Source: Burkholderia ambifaria AMMD (GTDB lineage: Bacteria; Pseudomonadota; Gammaproteobacteria; Burkholderiales; Burkholderiaceae). Taken from it: a stretch of DNA of 64,000 nt. Positions 44,002-52,936 of the stretch are shown here, in pieces (position 1 is the stretch's first letter; each line of letters begins with the position of its first letter). The stretch is from positions 124,001-188,000 of the forward strand of contig NC_008392.1 in assembly GCF_000203915.1 (NCBI RefSeq). Direction: 5' to 3'. The notes below the pieces were generated by a model. That model was not told the origin of the DNA and made no database searches. It saw only the letters and a program-made list of their open reading frames with translations. The translations under genes were made by a program, and so were the position numbers.

Positions 44002-44763
44002 ATGACAACGACTACCGAACGCGTGGACGGCGCCGCCCAGCATCTCGTCGCCGCCCGCCATGCCGGCGCGCCCGGCCCGCTGCTGCCCGACGCCTTCCGC
44101 CCCGAGAACGTCGACACCGCGCTCGCGATCCAGCATCGCGTCGCCGATCTGCTCGGCGAAACGATCGGCGGATGGAAATGCGCATTGCCGCCGCCCGACC
44201 GCGTGATCGTCGCGCCGATCTTCGCGTCGACGATTCGCGAAGCCGATGCGCCGTACCGCGTCGTCGGCGGCCCGATCGTGCGGATCGAGCCGGAAATCGC
44301 GTTCGTGCTCGCGCGCGACCTGCCGGCCCGCGCGCAGCCGTACGACGAGAACGACGTGCGCGGCGCGATCCGCGAAGTGCGCATCGTGCTCGAGGTATTG
44401 GGCTGCCGCTATGCGGAGCCCGCGCGCGCGTCGAAGTTCGAACTGCTCGCCGACGGGCAGTTCAACCAGGGGCTGTGCGTGGGCCCCGTTGTGCCGGACG
44501 GGCTGAACGTGCCGCTCGAGACGCTCGCGCTGTCGTTCGAGGGCGCACTGAATCGCACGATCGACGGCCGCCATCCGGACGGCGATCCGCTCAAGCCGCT
44601 CGTATGGCTGGTGAATTTCCTCGCGTCGCGCGGTGACGGCGCACGCGCCGGCCAGATCGTGACGACCGGCTCGTATGCGGGCGCGATCGACGTGCCGCTC
44701 GGCGATGCGCTGACCGTGCGCTTCGGCGAGCTCGGCAGCCTGTCGGTGACGCTGACGGCGTAA
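44002..44763 (+). CDS. Hydratase/decarboxylase of the FAH fold (2-oxopent-4-enoate hydratase-like)
   Basis: Protein of 253 aa similar to MhpD/HpaH/DmpE hydratases, which act in meta-cleavage of aromatics. Visible family features are IGGWKCALPPPDRVIVAPIF, the metal-binding EPEIAFVLARDLP, and the C-terminal GQIVTTGSYAGAIDVPLGD. The GxxTG-type turn in the last motif is characteristic. No other catabolic genes surround it, so the substrate is unknown. The ATG at 44002 follows no clear ribosome binding site. Confidence 0.82.
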   Translation: MTTTTERVDGAAQHLVAARHAGAPGPLLPDAFRPENVDTALAIQHRVADLLGETIGGWKCALPPPDRVIVAPIFASTIREADAPYRVVGGPIVRIEPEIAFVLARDLPARAQPYDENDVRGAIREVRIVLEVLGCRYAEPARASKFELLADGQFNQGLCVGPVVPDGLNVPLETLALSFEGALNRTIDGRHPDGDPLKPLVWLVNFLASRGDGARAGQIVTTGSYAGAIDVPLGDALTVRFGELGSLSVTLTA

Positions 44764-44995
44764 CCTGGCGCGGGCGACGCTGCCCGGGCTGGGGTGAAGC
44801 CCACGTCAACGCGGCCCGGCGATCCTGATGAACGTGCAGCACGCTGCGCACGACGTCGACGGCCTCACGAGCTGAAGCCGATCCACGACGGCGGGTTGGC
44901 GGCGGGCCACCGCCGGCTGCATGCCCGGCCTCTCGCGTTTCGTGGTCCGCCGGCCGGTTTCGTCCGGTCCGGCGTGATAACGTTGCACATCGTCG

Positions 44996-45015
44996 CCCGC
45001 GGTTCGAACCGCGGG
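44996..45015. promoter_or_regulatory. 20-bp perfect palindrome upstream of the 45045 gene
   Basis: CCCGCGGTTCGAACCGCGGG is a perfect 20-bp palindrome ending 29 bp before the ATG at 45045. It could be an operator or an RNA hairpin that masks the translation start. The rest of the 281-bp gap after the hydratase shows nothing clear. Confidence 0.5.
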
Positions 45016-45044
45016 CACGCGAACCGCTTTCACGCCCATACGCC

Positions 45045-46457
45045 ATGTCGCTGACACCGCTGCCCGCCCTGCTCGACGAAATCCTGCTCGCCGTCACGCG
45101 CCGCTATCAGTTGCCGCCGTTCGACGGCGCGCCGACGCCGGCCGATGCCGCGAACCCGGCGGCAACCCTCGCGCGCGTGATCGAGGACGCACGCCGGATG
45201 CTGGCCGATGGCCGGTCTCCCGGCACGGCGCTGCGGCAGCGCTTCATCGATGCCCTTGCGCACATGATCCGCGCTGCGATGGATCCGCATGCCGGCGATC
45301 ACGCGTTTCAGGCGTCGGTCCTGCGGCACGACGCGCCGAGCGTGCGCGAATACGCATCGCTGCACGCGCACGCCGAGCAGGACCGGCGCGCGCTGCACTC
45401 GGCCGTCAACGCGATCGCGCACCCGGCCAAACTCGAGCGCAGCGCGCAGGCGTGGCAACGCGACGGGCTCGCGCGGTTGCATGCGGCCGCAACGTCCGGA
45501 TCGTGGAGCGAGCTCCATGCCACGCTGGAGCAGTTGCTCGCGCTGCCCGGCATGGCGACCAACACCGCTTTCGAGCAGGACATCGTGAAGTTGAAGGACG
45601 GTGCCGCGCTCGAACGCTTGCTGCGTCTCGACGCGCTGGCAGCGGACGAGCACGTCCGTCGATACCGCGCACTGTGGGTCCGGCAAGGTCCGCTCGAAGG
45701 CAGCACGGTGGCCGTCGCGCAGGGCGTCGCGTCCCAGCAGCGCGGCGCGGCCGTCGAAGCGCTGGCCGCGCAGGCGCTCGACGCACTGGCCCGCCGGCTC
45801 GACGCGGTGGACCCGCAGCGCACGTACCGCGTGGTCACGTCGATGCGCGTGCCGTCATCGATACCGGGCCGCCACGACCGCGCGAAAACCGAATGGGATG
45901 CAATCCTGCTCGAACGCACGCGCGGCGACGAAGCGGCGCCCGTGTGGAACGTGCGCTTCCTCGTCGAGGCGAAGGCGTCGGCGGACGCCGCGACGACCGA
46001 TTTGCCGCGATTGCTGCGCGGCCTGAACCTGCTCGCGCAGGCCGACGCGGACACGATCTATTCGTTCGAGACGCACCAGGGCACGGTGCGCGTGCACGGC
46101 GCGTCGCTGCGCGCATTGACGACCGACGCCGCGGCGCTGCAGCGGGAAGTACTCTATTGCTGCGATGCGTCCGCGGACGCGACGCCGCGCCTGCTGGGCG
46201 CCGCGAGCCGGATGCAGTTGCTGTCGGCGCAGGCGAGCCTCGAATACGCGAGCGCGCTCGCGCGGCAGCCCGATGCCGATCCGGCCGGCCTCGGTGTGAT
46301 CTGGCAGGCGCTGCTGACGCAGCCGCAATGGCATGCGGTGCTGCATCAATACCCGTCGTTGCGGCAGGTGCGCGAACTGATGGTGGCAATCGACGACTTG
46401 CGCGCCGCGATCGATGACGCGGACGAAGGCGGCGTCGCGAGCAGCGCGTGCGCGTGA
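45045..46457 (+). CDS. Hypothetical protein with a PD-(D/E)xK nuclease-like motif set
   Basis: Cytoplasmic protein of 470 aa with no family I can name. The N-terminal 220 residues are helical. The middle part has the residue order of restriction-endonuclease folds: a helix with Glu238 (QQRGAAVEALAAQALDAL), a strand with Asp285 (TEWDAILLE), then Glu308-x-Lys310 (VRFLVEAKAS) followed by a helix. Helix-E, D and ExK in this order are what a PD-(D/E)xK active site requires, but the assignment rests on motif reading alone. Other explanations, such as a non-catalytic fold relative, remain open. A perfect palindrome precedes the gene. Confidence 0.7.
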   Translation: MSLTPLPALLDEILLAVTRRYQLPPFDGAPTPADAANPAATLARVIEDARRMLADGRSPGTALRQRFIDALAHMIRAAMDPHAGDHAFQASVLRHDAPSVREYASLHAHAEQDRRALHSAVNAIAHPAKLERSAQAWQRDGLARLHAAATSGSWSELHATLEQLLALPGMATNTAFEQDIVKLKDGAALERLLRLDALAADEHVRRYRALWVRQGPLEGSTVAVAQGVASQQRGAAVEALAAQALDALARRLDAVDPQRTYRVVTSMRVPSSIPGRHDRAKTEWDAILLERTRGDEAAPVWNVRFLVEAKASADAATTDLPRLLRGLNLLAQADADTIYSFETHQGTVRVHGASLRALTTDAAALQREVLYCCDASADATPRLLGAASRMQLLSAQASLEYASALARQPDADPAGLGVIWQALLTQPQWHAVLHQYPSLRQVRELMVAIDDLRAAIDDADEGGVASSACA

Positions 46458-46465
46458 TGCTCGAC

Positions 46466-46502
46466 GCGGGCCGCCGCCGCATAACGGCGTCGCGCGGCCC
46501 GC
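46466..46502. terminator. Bidirectional stem-loop between convergent genes
   Basis: GCGGGCCGC with GCGGCCCGC, plus an inner CGCCG with CGGCG around CATAA, fill the whole gap between the converging stops. The structure is strong and GC-rich but has no T-tract. Confidence 0.55.
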
Positions 46503-47555
46503 TCAGTTGGTGAGCACGCCGAACGGCAGCGTCCATCCCGCCAGCCGGCCGCCATCGCCCCATCGATCGTCGCCCGCACCGCAAGGCAGCAGCACCGGCG
46601 CGGCCGCGCACTCGAGCGTTTCCTTCGGCGTATGGCCGAACTCGGCCTTGAACAGCCGGTGGAAATACTTCTCGTCGGGAAAGCCGTGCGCCCACGCGAT
46701 TTCCGCGATGCGCCGATGCCGGCGCTGCGGATCGCCCAGCACGTGGTATGCGTGCCGCAAGCGCCTGCGCGTGATCTGCCGCATCACGCCGCCCTCTTCC
46801 TTGAACAGCTGATAGAGCCGTGCCCGCGACACGCCGATGTCCCGGCAGATCCGCTCGGGCGTCAGGTCGGGTTCCAGCAGGTGGAGATCGATGTAGCGCC
46901 GCACGCGCTCGACCAGCGCGTTGTCGATCGGGCCTCGCGCGTCGTCGAGTGCCTGTGCGCTCGGCGCCACCGCCGCCGCCAGCAGCAGCAACAACGATTG
47001 CACGACGCTCGGCACGTCGTGCATGCGCAGGTCCGGCAGATTCCGGAACAGCGACAGCATCTGGTCGCCGACCAGGCGGCCCACGCCGCTCGTCAGCGTC
47101 TGCCCGTGCGCTTGCGCCGCATGGCTCGGCAGCAGGTATCTGGGGACGACCAGGCTGATCACGTCGCCGGCCTCGACCCGGCAGTCGTTGATCTGCGCGA
47201 CGTCGTACACGAACACGTCGCCGGCGCGCTTGATCAGCTCGGGGCCGCCGGTATGGCTCGCGAGCCGGCCGCCGAGCAGCAGCGTGAAGCGGATCGAATC
47301 CTGCCCGTCGAGCCGGATCCGGCGGGTGGTCCGGTGAACCGTATAGGTCGGCGCGCGCGAGCGCCATTGCCGGCCCGACAGGATCAGCGGGCCGAGCGCC
47401 GCACCGCTCGCTTGCGCGTCGAACGGGCCGTGGCCGCCGGGGTCCTCCAGCCGGTAGTCGCACAGCATGTCCTTGACCCAGACGTGGAACCGGTCCGGCT
47501 CGGGATAATCGGTCGTGCGAAACTTGAAAACAGGGACGAATGCCGCTTGATCCAT
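46503..47555 (-). CDS. AraC-family transcriptional regulator
   Basis: Regulator of 350 aa. The N-terminal 200 residues resemble the AraC-binding-like domain found in FeaR/NphR-type activators (RDTTDYP-like start, DSIRFTLLLGGRL, GDVFVYDVAQ). The C-terminal double HTH (about 220-330) has ICRDIGVSRARLYQLFKEEG, IAEIAWAHGFPDEKYFHRLF and KAEFGHTPKETL. FeaR-like regulators often control amine or aromatic catabolism, but no such operon is adjacent. The tail after the HTH is about 30 residues of variable sequence. Confidence 0.88.
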   Translation of the reverse strand: MDQAAFVPVFKFRTTDYPEPDRFHVWVKDMLCDYRLEDPGGHGPFDAQASGAALGPLILSGRQWRSRAPTYTVHRTTRRIRLDGQDSIRFTLLLGGRLASHTGGPELIKRAGDVFVYDVAQINDCRVEAGDVISLVVPRYLLPSHAAQAHGQTLTSGVGRLVGDQMLSLFRNLPDLRMHDVPSVVQSLLLLLAAAVAPSAQALDDARGPIDNALVERVRRYIDLHLLEPDLTPERICRDIGVSRARLYQLFKEEGGVMRQITRRRLRHAYHVLGDPQRRHRRIAEIAWAHGFPDEKYFHRLFKAEFGHTPKETLECAAAPVLLPCGAGDDRWGDGGRLAGWTLPFGVLTN

Positions 47556-47702
47556 GACGGTTTTTTTATCGAGCCGACGGGAAGGAATGAATCGGTTCGT
47601 CGATTATCGGACCAAATTGCGCCGGCGCAAGGGCCGGCGCGGCATATCGTCCACAAGCGGTCGACCGACGCCCTGCGGCGGGCGTCGTCGTGATCGCAGC
47701 CA

Positions 47703-48029
47703 TCAGCGTTGCGGATGGCACTCCCAGTTGTTGTACGTCGGCCGATCGATCGGCGTGAGCCCTGGAATCATGAACACCGTACAGCCGAAACGCCGGCCCT
47801 TGCCCGTCGTCGCGTTGTAACTCACCTTCTGGCCGCCCAGCGCGTCCTTCTTCCCGTACTGCACGTTGGCGATGGTGATCTCGTCGGACGACGCGAGCCC
47901 GAGCGTCTTCGCGGTCGACGTCTGCACGTCGACCATGTTCATCTGCGTCGTGCCGCACGCGGACAGCACGAGGCCGGCAACCGCGGCGCCCAGCGCGGTC
48001 CGTACGGTGCAATGCAAGGTTTGCTTCAT
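47703..48029 (-). CDS. Small lipoprotein
   Basis: A 108-aa protein with a lipoprotein signal peptide ending in the lipobox LVLSAC, followed by GTTQMNMVDV. The mature part contains two further cysteines (FGCTVFMIPG and NNWECHPQR) that could form a disulfide. The start at 48029 follows AAGGAGAAACG, a strong ribosome binding site, which rules out the longer upstream frame. Its function is unknown. The gene is 31 bp after a larger lipoprotein gene on the same strand and may be co-transcribed. Confidence 0.78.
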   Translation of the reverse strand: MKQTLHCTVRTALGAAVAGLVLSACGTTQMNMVDVQTSTAKTLGLASSDEITIANVQYGKKDALGGQKVSYNATTGKGRRFGCTVFMIPGLTPIDRPTYNNWECHPQR

Positions 48030-48060
48030 CGTTTCTCCTTCGGTTTGCCGTGCATCGCGA

Positions 48061-49566
48061 TTACGAGCCGGGGGTATAGAAACTGGACTGCAACTGGCTG
48101 CCGATACTCGCGACATACGACTGCCAGACGAGCGCCATCGACCCCGTGCCGTTGACGGCGAGCGCCGGCCACGATGCGCTCTGCGCCGCCACCGTCGATG
48201 CGCTCCACGCCCCTTTCCGGTAGGTGGCCGCAACGACGGCCGACGCGCCCGGCAAGCCCGTGTCCTGCCATGCGGCCGTCACGTTGCCGGCCGCGTCGAT
48301 CACCAGCGGCGGATACTGCGCGGCCGCCCCGTTCAGGTGCTCCGTCAGCCGCTGCAGCGGTCCCCAGTTGCCGCTGGCATCGGATACGCTCGCCTGCAGC
48401 ACGGCGCCGCCTTCGGCCCACATCGCGGCGGCCACGCCGTTTTCGTTGACGGTCAGCATCGGCGTCGCGATGAACCCGGTCGGCTCCGCGATCGCCGGCG
48501 CGACGGGCTGCGCGGGCTGCCACCCGGTGCCGGCCACGTAACGTTGCGACATCGTCGCCGTGAGGATCTGTCCGCCCGTCACGTCGAGCTGCCCCCAGAG
48601 CAGCGTGATGTTGCCGTTCGCGTCCATGCCGGCCACCGGAGAGATGATCGTCGTGAACAGGCTCGAGTTCGAGACGGCCTGGTTGACGTCGGTCCAGCCG
48701 TTGGTCGCGTCGTACGTGGCCGTCCACAGCGCCGCCTTCGTATGGTTGGTCTGCCGCCACGCGAGCACCGCGCGGCCGGACGGCAGCACCGACAGCATCG
48801 GCCTCACGTTGTCGGTATCGCCGGTCACCGCGCCTGGCCCGGTCTGCACCGGCATCTGGATCAGCGCCGTCGGCGACCACTGTCCCGCCTGCGTATAGCG
48901 TGTCCATGCGATGCGCGTATCGAGCAGGCTGATCGATTGCGTCCACGCGACGAGCGCGTTGCCCTGGCTGTCGATCCCGGCCGTATAGGACGAACCGGCC
49001 ATGTCCGCCGCCAGCTCGAGCGGCACGCCCCATCCGGTAGCCGGGCTGTACGGGCGCGCCCACAGTGCGTACGTGTTGGGGCCCGGCATCCATTCCGTCC
49101 AGAACGCGACCGCTTGCCCGCTCGCGTTGCCGACCAGTTGCGGCTGAACGCCGGTCAGCCCGTTCATCGAATGCGACCCATCGCTCGTATCGAGCCGCGT
49201 CGCGCTGGCCCAGCCCGAGCCCGGGACATAGCGCGCGCCCCACATTTCGTTGCCGTTCGTGCCGGCCGGGCCAAGGGTCATCCACGTGGCGAGCGCATTG
49301 CCGCTCGCGTCGATCGTCACGCTGGGGTCGCCTTCCGGTCCCTTGCCGTCCACCGCGACGGCCGTCGACCAGCCGGCCTGCGGCTGCGCGGTGCCGCCGC
49401 CCGTCGGGCCGCCGCTCGAACCGCCGCCGGGCGGTGTCGTTCCGGACGGCGAACCGGGATTGCCCGGCGTCGACGACGACGCGCCGCCGTTCGTGGCGAC
49501 GTCGTCGCCGCCGCATGCGCTCAGCGCGAGAACGGCTGACATGACCAACCATGCAATGGGTTTCAT
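48061..49566 (-). CDS. Lipoprotein with eight beta-propeller-like repeats
   Basis: Protein of 501 aa with a lipobox (LALSACGG), then a Gly/Ser/Pro/Thr-rich linker (about 25-65). Repeats of the form D-x-x-G-N/x-A-x-x-x-W follow: GNALATWMT, GQAVAFWTE, GNALVAWTQ, GRAVLAWRQ, GNITLLWGQ, GVAAAMWAE, GNVTAAWQD and GSMALVWQS. They are about 45-65 residues apart and suggest a seven- or eight-bladed propeller on the cell envelope. Binding partner or enzyme activity is unknown. MKPIAW at 49566 is chosen because it starts the signal peptide. The frame upstream to 49695 is not supported. Confidence 0.75.
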   Translation of the reverse strand: MKPIAWLVMSAVLALSACGGDDVATNGGASSSTPGNPGSPSGTTPPGGGSSGGPTGGGTAQPQAGWSTAVAVDGKGPEGDPSVTIDASGNALATWMTLGPAGTNGNEMWGARYVPGSGWASATRLDTSDGSHSMNGLTGVQPQLVGNASGQAVAFWTEWMPGPNTYALWARPYSPATGWGVPLELAADMAGSSYTAGIDSQGNALVAWTQSISLLDTRIAWTRYTQAGQWSPTALIQMPVQTGPGAVTGDTDNVRPMLSVLPSGRAVLAWRQTNHTKAALWTATYDATNGWTDVNQAVSNSSLFTTIISPVAGMDANGNITLLWGQLDVTGGQILTATMSQRYVAGTGWQPAQPVAPAIAEPTGFIATPMLTVNENGVAAAMWAEGGAVLQASVSDASGNWGPLQRLTEHLNGAAAQYPPLVIDAAGNVTAAWQDTGLPGASAVVAATYRKGAWSASTVAAQSASWPALAVNGTGSMALVWQSYVASIGSQLQSSFYTPGS

Positions 49567-49968
49567 CGGAATCCTCTTGTTTTCTTTTTCCGGCATGCTC
49601 TCGTCTGCCGTTGGCCGAAATGCCGCCGCATCGCGTCGGTCGGCCGATCGATTAGCAATACTATTGAACAGGCATGCAACGCGGCGCCGTTTCATGTCCC
49701 AGTCAGGATCGATTCCGTCGCGCGCTTCTGCAGACCACCCCCCTCGGACGGCGAAGACGACGGCTTGTCGTCGATCGCCGGATGTCCGTCACTGCCGGCT
49801 GCATCTTAATTCATGCGCTCCGGATTCAAGGTGGCGTTGCGTCTACAGTAAGTGGACTTCCATCTCGCCGGGCCGGCGATCGACGCGGCTCGTGAGGTAC
49901 GATACGCGCCGAGGCGAAATGCCCGCTGAGAGAACCGGCCGCCGCGGCCCCACACCAGTACAAGAAAA
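49567..49968. other. Divergent intergenic region between two envelope protein genes
   Basis: 402 bp that should contain promoters for the minus-strand lipoprotein gene and the plus-strand secreted protein gene. I saw no clear promoter pair or repeat. Open frames across it are extensions or antisense of the flanking genes. Confidence 0.45.
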
Positions 49969-52140
49969 ATGCCGAGAAACCCGACGCTGAACCGAAACCT
50001 GCTCGCCGCGCTGGCGACCAGCCTGCTTTGCCTGCCTGCCGCCCACGCCAGCTCGGACGACAGCTGCAACGTGCCGCCCACGCTCCGCCAGGGTACGTAC
50101 TCGTGCGGCAACGTGCCGATACTGAGCCCCGCCAACGACACGCGCATCAACGCGATGCTGATGATGGTCGACAGCGCCAAGGTCGCGCGGGTGTTTCCGG
50201 ATCCGAAAACCATCCCGCCGAAAGACCGGATCAGCCAGATGATCGTGCCGTTCCCGATGGATTTTTCCGGGTGGATCGATATCGGCCAGAAGGCGCCCGA
50301 CCCGGCCGGCGGCGCAGCGGACGCCGATGCGCCGTCGAACCGGTACGCCGACGGCGAAGGCAGCATCTGTCGCAGCATGGACGCGGGCGCGGACGCGTTC
50401 AACGACGCGCTGGACGGCGCCGGCGGCCTTCCCCCCGACGAAGCCGCCCGCCTGCGCGCGGCGCGCGCCGACATCGCTCAGAAAACCTGTGCGGCGGGCG
50501 GCGCAAGCGCCGCGTGGACGAAGCCGCCGGTCAAGTCGCCGCTCGGCCAGCAGTTCGCCGCGTACCTCGACGGCACGAACGCGTTCTACCGCGCCGACTT
50601 CCACGCCGCGACGCGCGCCTTCGCGAGCGCATCGCACAGCGCGAACCCGTGGCTGAAGGAAGCCGGCCTCTATATGGCCGGGCGCGCGCAACTGAACGCC
50701 GCGCAGGCCAACGCATTCGACAACGACAGCCCGACGCCGTCGCGCACCCGCGTCACGAAGGTGTCGCTCGACGCCGCGAACACCGTGTTTCGCACTTACC
50801 TGAAGGTGTACCCGCAGGGTCGCTATGCGGTTTCCGCCAATGGGCTGCTGCGGCGCGTCGCGTGGCTCGGCGGGGACGTCGCGCAGCAGGCCGATCTCTA
50901 TGGCCATGCGCTCGCGCGCTGGTCGCCGGCGACGTCGAACGTGCCGCTGATCCAACTGGCGAACGAACTCGACAGCAAGCTGCTGTTCGGGTCGGAACTC
51001 GACGCGCGCCAGATCCAGTCGCCGACCGTGCTCGCGACCGTCGACCTGCTGCGCATGCGTACGCCGGAAAACAGCGAGTCGAGCCGCGGCAAGCCGCTGA
51101 CGCTGGACGACCTGCAGGCGCAGAAACCGCGCTTCGCGAACGCGCCCGCGCTGTACGACTACCTGCTCGCCACCTGGTATGTGCAGATCGGGCGCAAGCC
51201 CGATGCCGCGCTCGCGTTGCTGCCGCCGACGCCCGCCGCGCCGCTCGACTATTTCGGCCTGAGCCAGCAGGCGCTGCGCGCGTTCGCGCTGGAGGATAGC
51301 GGCCAGGGCGACAAGGCGCGCCAGCTGTGGCGCGACCTGATTCCGCTCGCGAAATTGCGCTTCCAGCGCGAGGCGTTGGAACTCGCGCTCGCGATCAACC
51401 TGGAGCAGGCCGGGCTCGTCAACGACGTGTTCGCCGACGATTCGCTCGTGCAAAACGCCGCGATCCGGGCCGTCCTGCTGCAGCACACGGCCAATGCGGA
51501 CCTGCTGCGCACGCAGGCGCAGAACCAGGCGGCCGGCGGTGCGCTGCGCGACACCGCGCTGTACACGCTGCTGTACAAGGAGCTCACGCGCTCGCACTAC
51601 GCCGACTTCATCGCCGATACCGCGCTGGTATCCGGCGCGCCCGCCGCTCCGTTGAAACCGTTCATCGCATCGGGCGCCCGGAACGACGACGGCTATGTGT
51701 GCCCGTCCGCGCGCGAGATCGCCGCGGCGCTGCAACAGAATCCCGCCGATGCGAAAGGGCTGAACTGCCTCGCCGATTTCGTGCGCCTTCATCCGCCCGC
51801 GGCCGGCCTCGAAGGCGACGCGGTGCCGCCGTGGATGCGCAACGCGTCGGCGGCGGCCACCGCACGCGTGCCGCCGACGCTCGGCGGCGCGCCGTCGCAG
51901 TTCGCGGGCAAGCCGTACGAACGGATGTCGAGCTACGTGACCGTGATCGCCGATGCGCAGGCCAGCCCGAACGACCGTGCGTACGCGCTCTACCGCGCGA
52001 TCAAGTGCTATGCGCCGGGCGGCTCCAACGAATGCGGCGGCAAGGACGTGCCGAAGAACACGCGCAAGCGCTGGTTCGACACGCTGAAAACCGCGTATCC
52101 GGGCACGCCGTGGGCGCAGAAGCTCCGCTACTACTGGTGA
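49969..52140 (+). CDS. Large secreted helical-repeat protein
   Basis: Protein of 723 aa with a Sec signal peptide (LLAALATSLLCLPAAHA, cleaved before SSDDSC). The mature protein is mostly helical with TPR-like stretches such as AFYRADFHAATRAFASASHS and NPWLKEAGLYMAGRAQLNAA, a layout seen in periplasmic solenoid proteins. Several cysteines (about 33, 46, 138, 175) may form disulfides. I do not recognise a named family. Seven nucleotides separate it from the DUF3142 gene, so the two likely form an operon and act together in the envelope. Confidence 0.72.
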   Translation: MPRNPTLNRNLLAALATSLLCLPAAHASSDDSCNVPPTLRQGTYSCGNVPILSPANDTRINAMLMMVDSAKVARVFPDPKTIPPKDRISQMIVPFPMDFSGWIDIGQKAPDPAGGAADADAPSNRYADGEGSICRSMDAGADAFNDALDGAGGLPPDEAARLRAARADIAQKTCAAGGASAAWTKPPVKSPLGQQFAAYLDGTNAFYRADFHAATRAFASASHSANPWLKEAGLYMAGRAQLNAAQANAFDNDSPTPSRTRVTKVSLDAANTVFRTYLKVYPQGRYAVSANGLLRRVAWLGGDVAQQADLYGHALARWSPATSNVPLIQLANELDSKLLFGSELDARQIQSPTVLATVDLLRMRTPENSESSRGKPLTLDDLQAQKPRFANAPALYDYLLATWYVQIGRKPDAALALLPPTPAAPLDYFGLSQQALRAFALEDSGQGDKARQLWRDLIPLAKLRFQREALELALAINLEQAGLVNDVFADDSLVQNAAIRAVLLQHTANADLLRTQAQNQAAGGALRDTALYTLLYKELTRSHYADFIADTALVSGAPAAPLKPFIASGARNDDGYVCPSAREIAAALQQNPADAKGLNCLADFVRLHPPAAGLEGDAVPPWMRNASAAATARVPPTLGGAPSQFAGKPYERMSSYVTVIADAQASPNDRAYALYRAIKCYAPGGSNECGGKDVPKNTRKRWFDTLKTAYPGTPWAQKLRYYW

Positions 52141-52147
52141 GCGCCGC

Positions 52148-52855
52148 GTGAAGCGCATCGCGTGTGTCGCTCTGCTGCTGGCCTGCCGCGTCGCGCTGGC
52201 CGGCACCGTCGATGCCGCGCGGTACGACGCGTTCTGGCTGTGGGCCGGCGTGAAGCCGCAGCCGGTCGTCAGCGGCGCGCGCACGCTGTACGTGCTGCAA
52301 GGGCAGATCGAAGCGTCGCCGCGCGACGAGTCGCAGGTACGCGTCATCGCGCAGGGCGTCGCGCTGCCGCCCGTGCCGAACGCCCGGGTGTGGCTCGTCT
52401 ATCGTGCGCATACGCTGCGCTGGACGCCGCGCGTGACGCAGATCATGCTCGCGCAGCTCGAACGCTGGCGGGCGTCGGGCCGCACGATCACCGGTATCCA
52501 GATCGACTTCGACGCGCGCACGCGGCATCTGCAGGACTACCTCGAATTTCTGCGGACGCTGCGCGACACGCTGCCGGCCGATTGCCGGCTGAGCATCACG
52601 GGGCTGCTCGACTGGAGCAGCCGCATCGATACCGACCAGGTCAACCAGCTCAGGGGGATCGTCGATGAAGTGGTCGTGCAGACCTACCAGGGCCTCAGCA
52701 CGATTCCGGACCATGCGGCCTACCTGCCGCGCGTCGCACGGCTGCAGCTGCCGTTTCGCATCGGCGTGATCCAGGGCGGCGAGTGGGACGCGCCGCCGTA
52801 CCTCGCCGCGAATCCGTGGTTTCGCGGCTACGTCGTATTTCTACGCAACGATTAG
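52148..52855 (+). CDS. DUF3142 domain protein, TIM-barrel-like, secreted
   Basis: Protein of 235 aa with a short signal peptide (ACVALLLACRVALAGTV). The core has the DUF3142 pattern: YDAFWLWAGVKP near the start, ITGIQIDFDARTRHLQDYLE and LSITGLLDWSS in the middle, and VVVQTYQGLSTI near the end. The acidic DFD on a predicted strand end resembles glycoside hydrolase-like barrels, so a role in carbohydrate processing is possible but unproven. It starts with GTG at 52148, 7 nt after the upstream gene. Confidence 0.75.
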   Translation: MKRIACVALLLACRVALAGTVDAARYDAFWLWAGVKPQPVVSGARTLYVLQGQIEASPRDESQVRVIAQGVALPPVPNARVWLVYRAHTLRWTPRVTQIMLAQLERWRASGRTITGIQIDFDARTRHLQDYLEFLRTLRDTLPADCRLSITGLLDWSSRIDTDQVNQLRGIVDEVVVQTYQGLSTIPDHAAYLPRVARLQLPFRIGVIQGGEWDAPPYLAANPWFRGYVVFLRND

Positions 52856-52936
52856 CGGGCGAAAACGCGGTGGCCGCCATCCCGCCCGCATATCGGCGAC
52901 GCAGCCCGCCGAAGCGGGCATGCACCGCTTACACCG

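Noticed and set aside
49843..52347. 834-codon minus-strand open frame opposite the secreted solenoid gene
   Set aside because: Arg-rich antisense shadow. The plus strand has a signal peptide and helical repeats.
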